From assembly GCF_963676685.1 (NCBI RefSeq), contig NC_092346.1, positions 28,781,133-28,845,132 on the forward strand: a stretch of DNA of 64,000 nt. Direction: 5' to 3'. The notes under the pieces were generated by a model. The model saw only the letters and a program-made list of their open reading frames with translations, had not been told where the DNA came from and did no database searches. The position numbers were made by a program, and so were the translations under genes. This document shows, in pieces, positions 33,215-55,900 of the stretch. How positions within the stretch are numbered: the stretch's first letter is position 1; each line of letters opens with the position of its first letter. The stretch comes from Mytilus edulis. Taxonomy: Eukaryota > Mollusca > Bivalvia > Mytilida > Mytilidae.

Positions 33215-34137
33215 CGACAACGAAGGCTTTGATATTGCATTATTTAATTATATTGGGGAATATTTTTATGTCATGGAAATTAATGTTGTTTTAAATGACA
33301 ATGGTATTACTGCTTTATTTACATCTTATTTATATGATCTTATATATAGACACAAAGTATCGTATTTGATATTCGTTTATGCTATCAATATTCTTTTTTC
33401 AAAGTCAACCCCCGTTAGTGGTTGTTTCATAGATTTATATAAATGTATTTGTCGTGTAGGTCATGCGGAATTGATAATCTTAATAGTCTCTATTTAAATG
33501 TTTGAACGCAATGCGTTGACTTTTAATTTCTCCTGCTTTTTCTTTTTTGGGTTGTGTCTCATTGAAAATATCCCACATCGCATTTTAGGATGTCAGTTTT
33601 CCTGCCGAAGGTCGGTGGTTCTCTACGGGCACTCCGGCTTCCTCCGCCAATAGCCATAAGTGCTGAAAGTGGCATCAAACACCAATCAATTAATCAATAA
33701 ATTATTTTGTTCATATCGACTTATATTTTCTTAATTCATATTTAGAGAGAACTATAGTGAAACGGACAACTTAATTGTTCGGAGACCTGGGTAAAGAAAA
33801 GATAGAAAGTAAGAAAAGATGGGAATGAAAAAAGTCTAGAATGAATGAGAGAAAGGACGTTATGTTAGTATTACAATAATGTGCTAAAATGCTCCATCTA
33901 TTTTCAACATATGTGTACATGTTGAGTACATGGAATTATGTACACTTCAACATTCGACTTTACTTTCTAAATACAATAGAACAAACACAAGTTTGGATAT
34001 TGAATGGCGTAGTGACCACCCCAAAATGTATTCTTTACTCCTGATATAAATACAGCCAGGTGAGCTAAAAAGGAGGGATCTATTCTCTAAGCGCATGTGA
34101 TGTTATCAACGCTTTTAAAATTGGTTAAGTTTGTTAA
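33215..34137. other. Raftlin A 3' flank with SINE tail
   Basis: Mostly AT-rich. 33595-33705 contains 'tcggtggttctctacgggca' and 'gcactccggcttcctccgcc', ending in 'caccaatcaattaatcaat', the 3' end and simple tail of a common molluscan SINE/retroposon. Sequence from about 34055 on resembles 14680 onward and marks the start of duplicated unit B. Confidence 0.6.
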
Positions 34138-34351
34138 GGAGCTACCATTTGGCAGGATGAGCAACTTGGCAAAAAAAAAAAAAAAATGCAGGATGACAAT
34201 TTATGTAAAAAAAGTCAGGATAAACTAATAAAAAAAAAAGGCAGGACGGAATAGAGTGAAAAATAAAAAGGCAGGACAGAGATTACAACTAAAAAAAATG
34301 CAGGACACAATTTTCATCCTAGCCCCCCATAAAAATCAAATGGTAGCTCCC
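34138..34351. mobile_element. 214-bp TTAA-type MITE
   Basis: Inverted ends GGAGCTACCATTTG and its complement are flanked by TTAA at 34134-34137 and a mutated TTAG at 34352-34355. The interior repeats 'ggcaggac' between A-runs. TTAA targets fit piggyBac or Kolobok non-autonomous elements. It lies between the duplication boundary and the raftlin B promoter and is absent upstream of copy A. Confidence 0.7.
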
Positions 34352-34459
34352 TTAGGTAAATCTGATCGAAATATTTGCCAGCAAAGCGTGGACACAGGAT
34401 CTATATTTCAATTAGATTGTCTGTTATGAAGATTTTACCTGTAGTGTATGTTATTGTTT

Positions 34460-34597
34460 ACTTTATTAAAGCGCTATTTTTAGATTTTACATATTTATGT
34501 CACGTGGTTATATTTATATACGACTTTTTTTAACGGCTCCTAAACATAAAGTAACCTCACTTGCCAGTTTATGCTGCGGAACTAGAGGATAACGGAT
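34460..34597 (+). promoter_or_regulatory. Promoter and noncoding first exon of raftlin B
   Basis: Counterpart of 14770-14916: CACGTG at 34501-34506, TATTTATATA at 34511-34520 and donor GTAAGTATG at 34598. The leader ends 'aactagaggataacggat'. The shared E-box-to-TATA spacing across a duplicated, otherwise diverging region supports function. The 2.1-kb intron that follows (34598-36695) holds no coding sequence. Confidence 0.65.
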
Positions 34598-36172
34598 GTA
34601 AGTATGAACTTATTAAGATTATATAGCATTTTGTTAACAGTGTGTATATACATTTATCAATACGCGCATGTATACAATTAATTATGAAGTGTCATTATTT
34701 TGAAATAGCCATTATCAGAGATATATATCTAGGCCTTTACCCTGGCATTATGTACGACAACATGTGAAAATATTGGAGTACTTATCGACGAAGTTCGAGC
34801 ATCACAACGACAAGCTTCTCTTGATTTTGTTTTCATAAAAGATTGTTTCAGAGAACTTTAAAATTAAGAGGATTTCCAATCTACTATAATGTAGTATAAC
34901 GAAATCAGAGATCTATATTTTAATTAGATTGGAGGATTTCAACAGAGATTGATTGTTGTCTGCCTTAACGTCCAGTGGCATATATTTTATGTATACGTCA
35001 CATTATTGCAATGAAGTAAGAAAAAAATCTTATTGAAATTATATTTAGAATAAAAATGTAGTACTTATCATATAGGAGTCTTCATTTTCTTTCGAAGACA
35101 TACATGTACATGTATGTGGTGATGTTATTTGTGTATAAAATACCCGATACACCTGTGAACTGCGTCTAACCTATGATAATACATTATTTTTCTACTGCTT
35201 CACGTGTTGATATGTAAGTCATCGATCCAAAACAGTCTTGTCAGGTAAGTTACCTTTATCACATATGATGATCAGTAAATTCTTTGTGTATTAGATTAAT
35301 ATGTAACGAGACGATACCTGAGTAAGCTTGGTTACATTGGGTTTAAATGGTTATGATCCTGTTCAGATGGGCTCAATGTATTATAACTTATTTAATTTTC
35401 ATAAAACTGAAAAGGTGCATCACCTCGTTCGTAACTGTAATAGTTATGAGTAAATAGATATAAGAAGATGTGGTACGATTGCCATTGAGACAACTCTCCA
35501 TCCAAGTTTGAATTTGCAAAAGTAAACCATTAAAGGTCAAAGTATATAAGTATATGAATCAACCATTAAAATATCGCATTTGTTTAATTTTATCTGTATT
35601 CATATTGTCACTACAATTATTTAAGTAGTCCTTCTTTTTAAATCCTTGTTATTTGTTTCGGCAATAATTTCTTGTCTTTATTGATCGATAACGATAGAAA
35701 CATGTATTTTACACTTTTTTAAATAGTTTAAAGTTGTCGTTGTAGTTAGAATTGCGTACCAAAGAATGTACTCAGACCAAAAGCATTCGACTAGATTCTT
35801 AATTCCCGCTTCCTGCAAAAGCTGTAATTACATTACATTTTTATTGGTTTAATTTTACATGTCAGTGAAGCTTTGACATCGTATATTATATGCTTTATTC
35901 AGTTATGTTGTTAACGGGGATCAAATATACGGATGTACTTGTATATGTAGCTCCGTTTTGTCGCTTGTCAGACTTACAGCATTGATTTAAGTTATTGTGT
36001 AGGACGTTAAAAACGTAAAAACTACCCCCACAACGTAGCTTTCCACCGATATATTACATGTAATTGTGTGACTAAAGCAACTAATGCATTAAGGGAATTG
36101 AAGGTTCGTTTTTTCCAGTGATAATTAATCTTTAGTCTAAAACTGTTACAATACCTTACTGAATGATACAAC

Positions 36173-36334
36173 CAGTGGCGGATCCAGAAATTTTCATAAG
36201 TGGGGGCCCACTGACTGACCTTAGAGGGGGCCCGCTCCAGTCACGCTTCAGTGATTCCCTATATAAGCAACCAAATTTTTCCCAAAAAGGGGGGGTCCGG
36301 GCCCCCTAGGCCCCCCCCTAAATCCGCCTATGAC
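36173..36334. mobile_element. MITE with CAGTGGCGGATC ends
   Basis: Starts 'cagtggcggatccagaaatt' and ends 'cctaaatccgcctatg', an imperfect inverted match, with GC-rich G- and C-runs near the right end. The type is widespread in animals and resembles hAT-like non-autonomous elements; target duplication is not clear here. It lies in the 5' intron of raftlin B only. Confidence 0.65.
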
Positions 36335-36696
36335 AACATTAACGAACAAGTTACCCTGATATAGTAATATTCTTAATTACTTTTAAAAGTAAATCCGTGT
36401 TAGTTACCGTCAGAGTACCAAACTTGTTGTTTTATTTTCTTTATTTGTCCTTTTTCATTTATCTTGCGAACAACATTCGAATTCTAATGAAAAAAAATAT
36501 CACGCATGTAACTTCAGTTTGATGATCTCAATAGAAGTTCCATGGTGTATGTATTTAGTTAGTTTAGGTTATGCTACATTAACATTCAAGGAAAAAAAAG
36601 ACGAAAATGTTTTATACTTTTTTGGTGAAAAAGTGCATAATTTGTCATAGATTTGGAATTTCATCGGGCATAATTTATTTTTTGTTTGTTTTCAGA

Positions 36697-38830
36697 ATGG
36701 GTGCTACTTCAAGCAAAAAAGGACACTCCAATAAGGGGGAAGTTTTACAACAACAGCCTGTCCAGCCGACGCAACCTCCCTACAATGGTATTCCATGTGA
36801 TTACCAATTCCTTAGAATTGACATTCCTTTTACTATTCAAATGAACTTATCATTTCTAAGCAACCCTAATATGCAAATGGCTACATCAGATCCAAATGCA
36901 TATGTACCGCATCTAACACAGATGTATGACCTTGGGTACCGGCTTTTGTCCTTCCAGCTAACACCGGGATCTATTCAATCATCCGGATTTATGTCCATGA
37001 CGTCTACGACAACACTTCGTGCACAGGCAATATTCCGAAAGAATGAACCGAAATTCCAACCAGACGAAAGGTTTTCGTTGCAAGTAATAAAATCGTCGAT
37101 TGAATCTGGAACATTTCTTACTGGAGTTCATTCTATGTCCCATACATCGTCACAAACACAGTCGCAAACTCAGCATTTGTATCAAATGATAAATGACTAC
37201 GCATGTCGAGGGTGTCGTCTGCGCTGTATAGAGATCACCGGATGTTACAGACCTCCCCAAGATCTGAATATGTACGGTCCTCAGACTATGGGAGTAGGAA
37301 GTGGTATGGCATATGGACAGGGTCACTTGCATTCGAGGAGCAGAAGTGAGTACAATTAACTTAATATCCTGAAATCATACTGGCAAAAAACACGAGTTTG
37401 ACCTTTTCACTTTTATGCTTATTCGAACTAGAGGTCAGACGAGTTTGTACAATTTACTGCTTACAAAAGAGAGGCGAAAGATACCAAACGGACATTCAAA
37501 CTCACAAGTTAAAAAAAAAGCTGACAACGCCTTATCTAAAAAAGGAAAAAAAGCAGCAAAGACACACAACAACACACAAAACTCAAAATAGGAAACTAAA
37601 GATTGACTACTACAAAAACCAAACCAGTGGGGGTACAACAATATTTGTCTAAGCTGTGCTTGTTAGCGAAGCTTGGGTACACATGATCTGTGTTTCTATC
37701 GGATTGAGCATGTGTCTGTCTGTCTGTCTTTCTGCCAAACAGACACACACCAACAGACAAAACACAACATAGAAAACTAAAGATTGACTACTACACTATC
37801 CAACCCAGTGGGGGTACAAAAACTGAACAATATGTGTCTAAGCTGTGCTTGTTAGCGAAGCTTGGGTACACATGATCTGTTTTACTATCAGATAGAGCAT
37901 GTCTGCCTGTCTGTCGCAAAATCCTGAAACAGCAACACCTATATTAAGTGACAAACAAGTTTTCTAAATGTGGAACAACTTTAAATATAAAAAAGGCTGT
38001 CATAAAGTTAACAAATGATCAAATTGAGGATATTCTTCAACGGAACTGAACAAGAATTAGATATTGTGTTTATTAAAGTTAACGATATAAATTTTCTTAT
38101 TTAATACTTTTATGGTTCACATAACAGGGTGTGTAGTAAACTGTTGTAGGAGTTCCGATAACGATATTACAATTTTACATATTTTCTAATGTGCTGTTTT
38201 TTTTTAGTTTATGGCGTCGATTTATTCTTTGAAATACCACAACACCCTTCACCAGAATTGTACCAGTACCAAGCTGTCCCACTGAAATTTACGGCGCAGT
38301 TAAATGTTAGCATGGGATTTGGTACACCAAATCAGAATTGGGGGTTACAATTAGACTGGCAAGGAGTAATGAATCAATATCTGGGAACAGGATGGCGTCT
38401 AATAGAAGTGTTTAACGATATGTCATCTGATACCTCCTCGGGTATGACTGGTTTTGGTTCAAGTTCAACCACATCCGTTTTAAACATCATCTTTATATTT
38501 GAGAAATCCCAGTCTCGTTTGAATGACCACACACCAATGTATGAAGGAACCATGGTTGAATACCAAGCTCCTGGGTCAGTATCAGCTGGGATAGGCACGT
38601 CTACCATGGTGATAGATACGAACTGGGACAATGTCATTGGAAATATGGGAAATCAAGGCTGGGAACTAATAACCATACTCCAAACACCAGCAACAACAAC
38701 TAAAATGCAGTTTATGGGAGCTTCAATGACAAGTTTGATGTGGATGTTTTTCCAACGACAAATAGTATCAGCTTCTCTACCACCATTGGGATTTGATCCA
38801 CCTGCTCCAGTTCTTCCTTACAAGCAATAA
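36697..38830 (+). CDS. Raftlin-like membrane-raft protein, copy B
   Basis: Coding exons 36697-37345 and 38208-38830, predicted 423 aa, with the same phase-1 junction as copy A (A|GTGAGT; acceptor tttttag). The start follows an acceptor tttgttttcag at 36685-36695. N-terminus MGATSSKKGH again fits myristoylation and, as in copy A, has no Cys3, whereas vertebrate raftlin is also palmitoylated there. It carries nine residues near position 10-20 (glutamine-rich) that copy A lacks; elsewhere roughly nine in ten residues agree by eye. The 862-bp intron shows the probable ancestral size. Each exon encodes one of two similar halves ('YDLGYRLLSF' and 'YLGTGWRLIEVF'; 'AQAIFRKNE' and 'IIFIFEKSQ'). Expected at the inner face of the plasma membrane by family. 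Confidence 0.85.
37570..37900. repeat. 183-bp tandem duplication in raftlin B intron
   Basis: 'aaagattgactactac' at 37597 and 37780 and 'cttgttagcgaagcttgggt' in both copies give a period of 183 bases. The first copy overlaps a PLE-type 3' tail in minus orientation (about 37460-37600). Confidence 0.7.
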
Positions 38831-40280
38831 TGATACTGTAGGCTTTGAAATGGCATTGTTTATAAATAGTGATTTTATGGGATATTTTTATATGTTGTGA
38901 CCATGAAAATTAATTTTAATGAAATTGTTTTTACCCTTTTTTATGCAGACACAAATTATTGTATTTCATATTTTGTTTATGCTATCAAAATCCGTTTATC
39001 GAATTACTCCCCATTACCACCATTAGTGATTATCATTTGTCTTATCCAAATGTTTTGTATGTGTGACTGGAGAATGCAGAATTGATGACATGTCTTAAAT
39101 AGTCCAAAACCTATTTTTTTTAACTACTGTAGTACTTCTTAAAACGACTTAGAATTTGAAATAGTGTAATTTAAATGACACTTATTTATTATTGAACATA
39201 AAGGATTGACTTCCTTTTTTGTCTTTGGGTTGATGTCTTTTTTAAAGATATCACATATCTCGTTTTGTTCAGATTGACTTATATTTTCTTTATTTATAAA
39301 AAGAAGGATCTGCAATGAGATGAAACTTTGGAGCTTGGAGACAAGGGGATGAAAAGAAAGAAATGGATAGAAACAAGTGAAATTTTCAGAGGAAAGGATG
39401 ATGAAAGAACGAAGAAAAGGGACTGGGTATGCGAGAGACAGAAATATATATCGTAAACGGGAAGAACGAGAAAATTGAAAGAAAAAAGATATATCTATCT
39501 CGGTTCATTATAAATACCACATGTTTGTGTTTTCTTGTATTTAGATTTAACAAACATTTTTGTACATATTTAGCTCAGATTATATAATGTTTATTATTTT
39601 ATTTCTTGTGCTTCACAAATTTTTAACTCATTGAATATAAGTTGCTCTCTAAAAAATATTTCACTTTATCACTAGTATCTATTTATTTTACTAAAAACAT
39701 CAAAAGTTAAGGGGAAACTCTAATGAAATGTTGAGAGGAAACACAAATCAAATGCTGAAACAACTCATATTTCGACCCCCCCCCCTAAAAAAAAAACCAC
39801 TTCAAAATTTTAAAGGGTCGAGTACTCCTAAAATTTTGTTGTTCTCTTTTAAAATAGTGATCAAAGGTACCAGAATTATAAAAAGTAAAAACATAAAAAT
39901 ACTGAACTCCGAGGAAAATTCAAAAAGGAAAATCAAAAATCAAAAGGCAAAATCAAAAGTCCAAACACATCAAACGAATGGATAACAACTGTCATATTCC
40001 TGACTTGGTACAGGCATTTTCTAATGTAGAAAATGGTGGATTGAACCTGGTTTTATAGCTAGCTAAACCTCTCACTTGTATGACAGTCGCATCAAATTCC
40101 ATTACATTGTCAACGATGCATGAACAAAACAAACATACTTAAAGAGTAAAAATGTCAAAAATAGGGGTACAACAGTCAATATTGTGTTATCATCTTAATA
40201 TCACTACATAAACAACAAATGTAACAAAGTAGCACAAAAAGGCATACATCAAATTTAACATTCTCATTTTGCTTTTCTTA
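38831..40280. other. Raftlin B 3' flank and dispersed repeat
   Basis: 38831-39850 shows no gene. 39850-40130 is a recurrent repeat ('catcaaacgaatggataaca', 'ctgacttggtacaggcattt') also seen at 44500-44660 (inverse), 46490-46620, 48560-48640 and 53560-53790. Confidence 0.5.
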
Positions 40281-40780
40281 TACGGCTGAATTTATCTATG
40301 TAAAGTCTACCCATAAATGAAAGAAGGTTTTCATTACTGGTGTAAAATTGCGCGTTTGAAATTCGCACAGGTAGACATAAAAATAATTTTGTCGTATGAC
40401 GGCATACATAAATGCAGACTCACGTAAAGTAGATATAACAAAAAACAGACTTACAGTAAAATAATAAATAAAATAATGGTGTGGTTCAAAGTATGACGGG
40501 ACACATAAGTACAGTTTCACGTCAAATACGGCTGAATTTATCTATGTAAAGTCTACCCATAAATGATAGAAGGTTTTCATTACTGGTGTAAAATTGCGCG
40601 TTTGAAATTCGCACAGGTAGACATAAAAATAATTTTGTCGTATGACGGCATACATAAATGCAGACTCACGTAAAGTAGATATAACAAAAACCAGATTTAA
40701 CAGTAAAAGTAATAATAATAAATAAAATAATGGTGTGGTTCAAAGTATGACGGGATACATAAGTACAGTTTCACGTCAAA
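40281..40780. repeat. 246-bp tandem duplication
   Basis: 'tacggctgaatttatctatg' starts at 40281 and 40527. The two copies are nearly identical, so the duplication is young. The 74-residue frame inside it is not a gene. Confidence 0.85.
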
Positions 40781-41021
40781 TGTATATCATAAAAAACAGA
40801 CTAAACAGAAAAAGTAGTCTTATTGAATAAAATAGTTTAGTCATTCATAGTATGTCAAGATCCTTAAGTAAAAGTAATATCAATAAATGAAATAATTTTG
40901 CCGTTCAAAGTATGTGGTTTTACGTAACCACAGAGTCACTTCAAATGAATATCTAAAAAAGACATATAAAAGAATACTATAATACGTAATTAAGATGATA
41001 ACAAACGTCAGTACGCAAAAT

Positions 41022-42165
41022 CTATACTTCAAGACCATCTTGTATTATTTGTGAAGTTGATACGAAATATTTATCAACAAGTTCTGGGTATCTTCCGATG
41101 AACTTTTTTAGAAAAAGGACGAGACGTTCTTTGGAATGTAGGACAGAAAGTCACAGGACAAAAAGTCACAGACAAAAAGTCACGGACAAAAAGTCACAGG
41201 ACAAAAAGTCACAATTCATTTTTTCTGATTATTTTCTTTGAATAAAAACTGCTTATTTCTAGAAAAATATTTTTGTCTTTTTCTTGAACTATTGTATATA
41301 AACCAACTTTGTTAACAAAATTTATCCAAAAAATATCAAAGATGATCAAATAATTGTTAAAAAAACAAAGTGTCAAAATGGCTTGGCACTTAAATGGCTT
41401 CATGGTGCCAAGAAATATATCTTTTGCATGATTAGAATTAAATAAATCTTGATTTTTCAAGTATAATGACACATTTCCTAAACTTTAATATGAATATATG
41501 TATTAAAAAGTAAATATTTCAAGATATTTCTCTTATATATTCAAACAATTGTCGACAAATTATTTGTGACTTTTTGTCCTGTGACTTTTTGTCCTACCAA
41601 ATTTGTGACTTTATGTCCTGTGACTTTTTGTCCTGTGACTTTCTGTCCGTTTACCGTTCTTTGACATACCCCTGGTTCATCAATTTTCTGCTCAGACACT
41701 GGTGACGTTTTACAAAGTCTGAATAGGAGCTGCAAGCTCTTGAATACCTAATAAGTTGGGAAATGTATATTCCATATGCAGGTGAAGTTGGTATATTACT
41801 ACTAAGGTGGGGGAAATTGATAATTTCAAAATTAAAATCGTCTCGTTTGTCATAGATTCTGGTACTGAGATGACTGTGTATGTCAAATTCGAGGTATAAG
41901 TCTAAAAATGAGGCAGAGGAAGCCGTGTCTGTGGTCTCTCTAATTTCTAGCTCTGGTGGGTATATTAATGGAATCCAATCAGAAAAGCTCGGATTGTTAA
42001 TGGAAAGAACATCATCAATATATCTGAAAGTGAAATTAAATAACCTGGCTTCTTTGATCTTCTTGTTTTTGACAAGTGTCTGAAGGAACTCCGATTCATA
42101 TGAAAATAAGAAGAGGTCGGCAAGGAGAGGCGCACAGTTCGTTCCCATAGGAATGCAAATACATG
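41022..42165 (-). pseudogene. Penelope-like element RT, C-terminal part, split by a MITE
   Basis: The frame from about 42160 down to 41655 encodes 'IPMGTNCAPLLADLF', 'FTFRYIDDVLSINN' (YIDD catalytic pair) and 'YGIYISQLIRYSRAC'. Across the 521-bp insertion it continues at 41133-41022 ('KKFIGRYPELVDKY') to a stop at 41022-41024. The N-terminal part is missing, cut off by a hammerhead repeat at 42175. Apart from the insertion, this part of the frame is open, so the copy is young. It is non-functional because truncated. Confidence 0.85.
41134..41654. mobile_element. 521-bp fold-back MITE, MULE-like
   Basis: Both ends are arrays of a 14-15 bp unit ('ggacaaaaagtcaca'): about five units at 41140-41213 and five inverted at 41567-41650. 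CGTTCTTTG is duplicated at 41125-41133 and 41655-41663, a 9-bp target duplication as made by Mutator-like transposons. It interrupts the PLE frame exactly. The interior has no coding content. Confidence 0.8.
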
Positions 42166-42174
42166 TTGCCTACC

Positions 42175-42310
42175 ATCTATAATTTAGTACGCCAGACGCG
42201 CGTTTCGTCTACATAAGACTCACCAGTGATGCTCATATCAAAATATTTATAAAGCCAAACAAGTGCAAAGTTAAAGAGCATTGCGGATCCAAAATTCACT
42301 TAGCCATACC
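42175..42310 (-). repeat. Hammerhead-bearing repeat, decayed core
   Basis: On the minus strand the segment reads 'catcactggtgagtcttatg' followed by 'gacgaaacgcgcgtctggcg': stem II, GAAA and stem I survive but the core is CTGGTGA in place of CTGATGA, which is expected to inactivate it. Confidence 0.7.
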
Positions 42311-42848
42311 TAACAGCACATCATCCTCCACACTAAATATATGTTGAGGGGACCACTACTAATAGAAAGCAAACAAGTAAACACAATAAATCTATTTTTC
42401 TGTATTTTTGTTCGTTCAGAAGGTTTAGAAATGAGAATTAAAAAGTACTGTATTTGAAAGGTCAAATCATATGCATAAATATTTGTTAAAAAAAAAAGAA
42501 AACACTAGCCGCAATGAATGCCCTACATCAAATAAGAATTTAAAGACTACTCTCCAGTTCCCTTGAGATGAACCCCATTTTTTGGTGTGGTTCGAGTTGC
42601 TTAGTCTCTTATTTTTATGTTGTATTTTGTGAACTTTTGTTTGTCTGTCATTTTCTAGTTTAGCCATGGCGTTGTCAGTTTATTTTAGATTTATGAGTTT
42701 AACTGTCCCTCTGATATTTTTCACCCCTATTTTTATAAAATTATAATTCCATCAATATAATTATACCAAACGTATTTTATGTAGAGAAAAAAAAAACCAC
42801 ACTAAAACACACTATTTTGCTTGCATTTATTGATAGTAAGACTCGCAA

Positions 42849-52873
<10,025 letters not shown>

Positions 52874-52907
52874 ATTAACAATACAATATGATGTATTTTC
52901 AGCTTCC

Positions 52908-52923
52908 TATGTATTTATATAGT
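52908..52923 (-). promoter_or_regulatory. TATA box of the FReD gene
   Basis: On the minus strand 'actatataaatac' lies about 40-50 bases before the ATG at 52873. This implies a very short leader. Confidence 0.5.
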
Positions 52924-55900
52924 TACAATAAGGAAGTATAACATATAACCAATAAACACTTTGACCATCATAAGTCACGTATGAAGTAATAAATTCGTAC
53001 AATCGTTGTGATATTTAATACTTAACAAAATAGTTATCGTAAACTGTTAATTTTTATCCGTTGTAGGTTCAGCTCTTTTATTTATAAGTTTTGTTTATAT
53101 TCATAAGATGTCTGATTATATACATGCTCGATACATGACAGTAATAAAATAAAATATTCCACCATAGTTTACATGAGAAAGTTTGCAGTAATATCGAAGA
53201 GAGTACAATTACTCGTTTAAATGTTTTGACCCGTTTTGTATGCACGAATACTTTTGTTCTGCAAGTATGTTCATGCTGCTACTGTAGCAATATAGAGGTA
53301 ATCAGAGGGGTGGTATTTATCTTAATTCCAGATCTAAGGCGTATGAATGCATATTCCTAACAGTTCTGCTGCCATCAATCTTTAAAATCTTCCTAATAGA
53401 AAAACAAATATTTCTGTTTTAATTATACTGTATATAATGTAAAAGAAACGCATTGTCATGGTAACTAAACAAAGTCATCCATTATTTTTGAAATAGTTAA
53501 AGTATGATGGATTGTCTATCTTAAATTGTGGGAATTATATATTAATTTGATACTAAAAATTAAAATACAAAAATATCGAACTGAAAGAATAACTGAAAAC
53601 GAAAAGTTCCTTATACAACAGCAAAAGCTCATACACATCAAACGAATGGAAAATATCTGTCAAATTTCTGATTTGTACAGACATTTCCTTGTGTAAAAAA
53701 TGGTGTTTAAAACCTGGTTGTATAGCTAGCTAAACCTCTTGCTTGTATGACAGTTAAACTCCATTATAAAGTCGAGAAAAACGTGTGTACAAAACAAACA
53801 GACATAACAGGTAAAAAATGTTCAATGGTAATATACGCGTATATACTTCTATCCGTTTGAAAATGTGTCAGCTGGCTGTAGATAATTTGTTTGTCAACAT
53901 TTTGCACTGATTATTTAATATTCAAGAATACTACAGGCAGTCCTGGCTTTACTTAATTAATATGTAAAACATTTAAGGTATTACTAAGGATATTTGGTAT
54001 GATTGCCAATTCTACAATTATCTCCTACAGTCCAAATGACGTAAATTCTAGCAGCGATTGTACATCCTTTAAAGGTTAGAGCATCCAACTTATATTTTAC
54101 AAACATTTTTCTGATTTAAGCATTTTCTAAATATCCTTATCTTGCTAGTCACTATATAAAATGACTAAAAATAACAAAATTCAACAAATTTCCTCTACAG
54201 TTTCAGGTAATTTGTAAAAAAAAAGATATCATTGAGATACATCTGACTGAAATTTTTAAGCAAAATTCAACGAATTGCCTGTTCAGTTAGGGTAATTTGT
54301 AGAAAAGGAATATCATCAGTGACATACATATAACCAAAACACAACATATTTGAAAAAATAACTAATGGTTCATTAAAGCTAAGTTTGTTTTTAAAATACC
54401 AGCTCGAAAAAGTGTGTTTGTCTATAACTATGAGTTTATGTTTGTCGCTATGCACTCACTCTGTATTTCAGACAGTGAATTTATGATCTTCCGGTTATGC
54501 TTGCAGATAGAAAAATTGTCCCCTCAATCTTTCCTAGTATGGGGCATCAGATTAAATGTACCGAATTAGAAAGACTGTGAATTCATTATCCAAATAGTCC
54601 AACAGGTTCCCTTCTTTAACATGCATACAAACTTTCGACCCTGGTATCTATGATGAGTGTATTTACAACCACTGGGTCATAAAGAATTATCATTGATATT
54701 GTCATAATTATAAATGACCTGTTTACAAAACTTTGAATTTAGGAAATACTAAGGCTTTTCTACCTCAGGTGTATTTGGCAAAACTTTTAGGAAGTTTTGC
54801 TCCTTAATGCTTTTTATCTTCGTACTTTATTTTAACTTTTTCATTCGAGCGTCACTGGTGAGTCTTTTGTAGACGAAACGCGCGTCGATATTTTAATCCT
54901 GGTATCTATGATGAGTTTATTTACAACAAAAGGTAATGTCTGACAAAGCCCCAAGACAAACTGACCAAAACCTGAGGGAATCGCTGCCTGAAATCCATAA
55001 GAAACGAGACCGTATGTTCCGACAGGGTAAGCGTCTCCTGCTATGTATTCATTTTTCTGCATCATGTAGAATGCTCTGATAAGTCAAAAGATAAAATACT
55101 GTCGATTCATATTCGTTAAATACCAATTTTCGTGGATTTCGTGGATACTGGTCAACCACGAAATTAAATGTTCAACGAACAACACATATGTAATAGGCTT
55201 GTACACAGACTTTGACAAAACTACAACATTAAACGTCCACCGACATGCAAGTTTTTTTAATCAACGAAAATTGGTACCCACAAAAAAAGAAGTAATTCAC
55301 AGTTACCATGTTAATGATATTGTTACTGTGAATCTTTTTGGAACATATGTAAAAAGAAGATATGCATGTATGTGCTGATTGCAAAACACCATGTTTTCGA
55401 ATTTTCAGGTTGTTTTTTTTTATAAGAAAAAGTATTGACCAAAGTAAATGTGTTATGGTCTGATTTCACCAAAATAAGTATTTGCAATACAATAAGGACA
55501 AAGATATAACATAAATGTTTATAAAACAGCCAATAGTTGTCAAGTTCAGTGCTTGTGGAAATTTAAAATACTCAGTAGAATTTATTTCTAGTTATTAAAA
55601 CTCTTAAAAATTCAAGCGTCAAAATTCAGTAGTTATTATAAATACAACTGCTTTGTTGTTCACTACGGTTTTTTTTTTGAAAAATTTATTCTTTAACATA
55701 ATTTCAGGCATTTTGCAAAACCCTTTCAATGTTTCCAGTGACTGAAAGAAATAATTCAATTCAATTTCACTGAATTCATAGGTAGAACTTAATTAGTGGG
55801 ATATAAATATTTAGGCACCGTTCCCTTTAGAGCAATGAAAAATATCTTATGTTGCTGTAAACAATAAATTACATTTACGTCAAAATGGAAACTTTGCTGC

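Noticed and set aside
40296-40520. 74-residue minus-strand frame
   Set aside because: It is wholly inside a 246-bp tandem duplication.
54841-55065. 74-residue minus-strand frame starting MMQKNEY
   Set aside because: Its 3' half lies in a hammerhead-bearing repeat and its first part shows no family feature or splice support.
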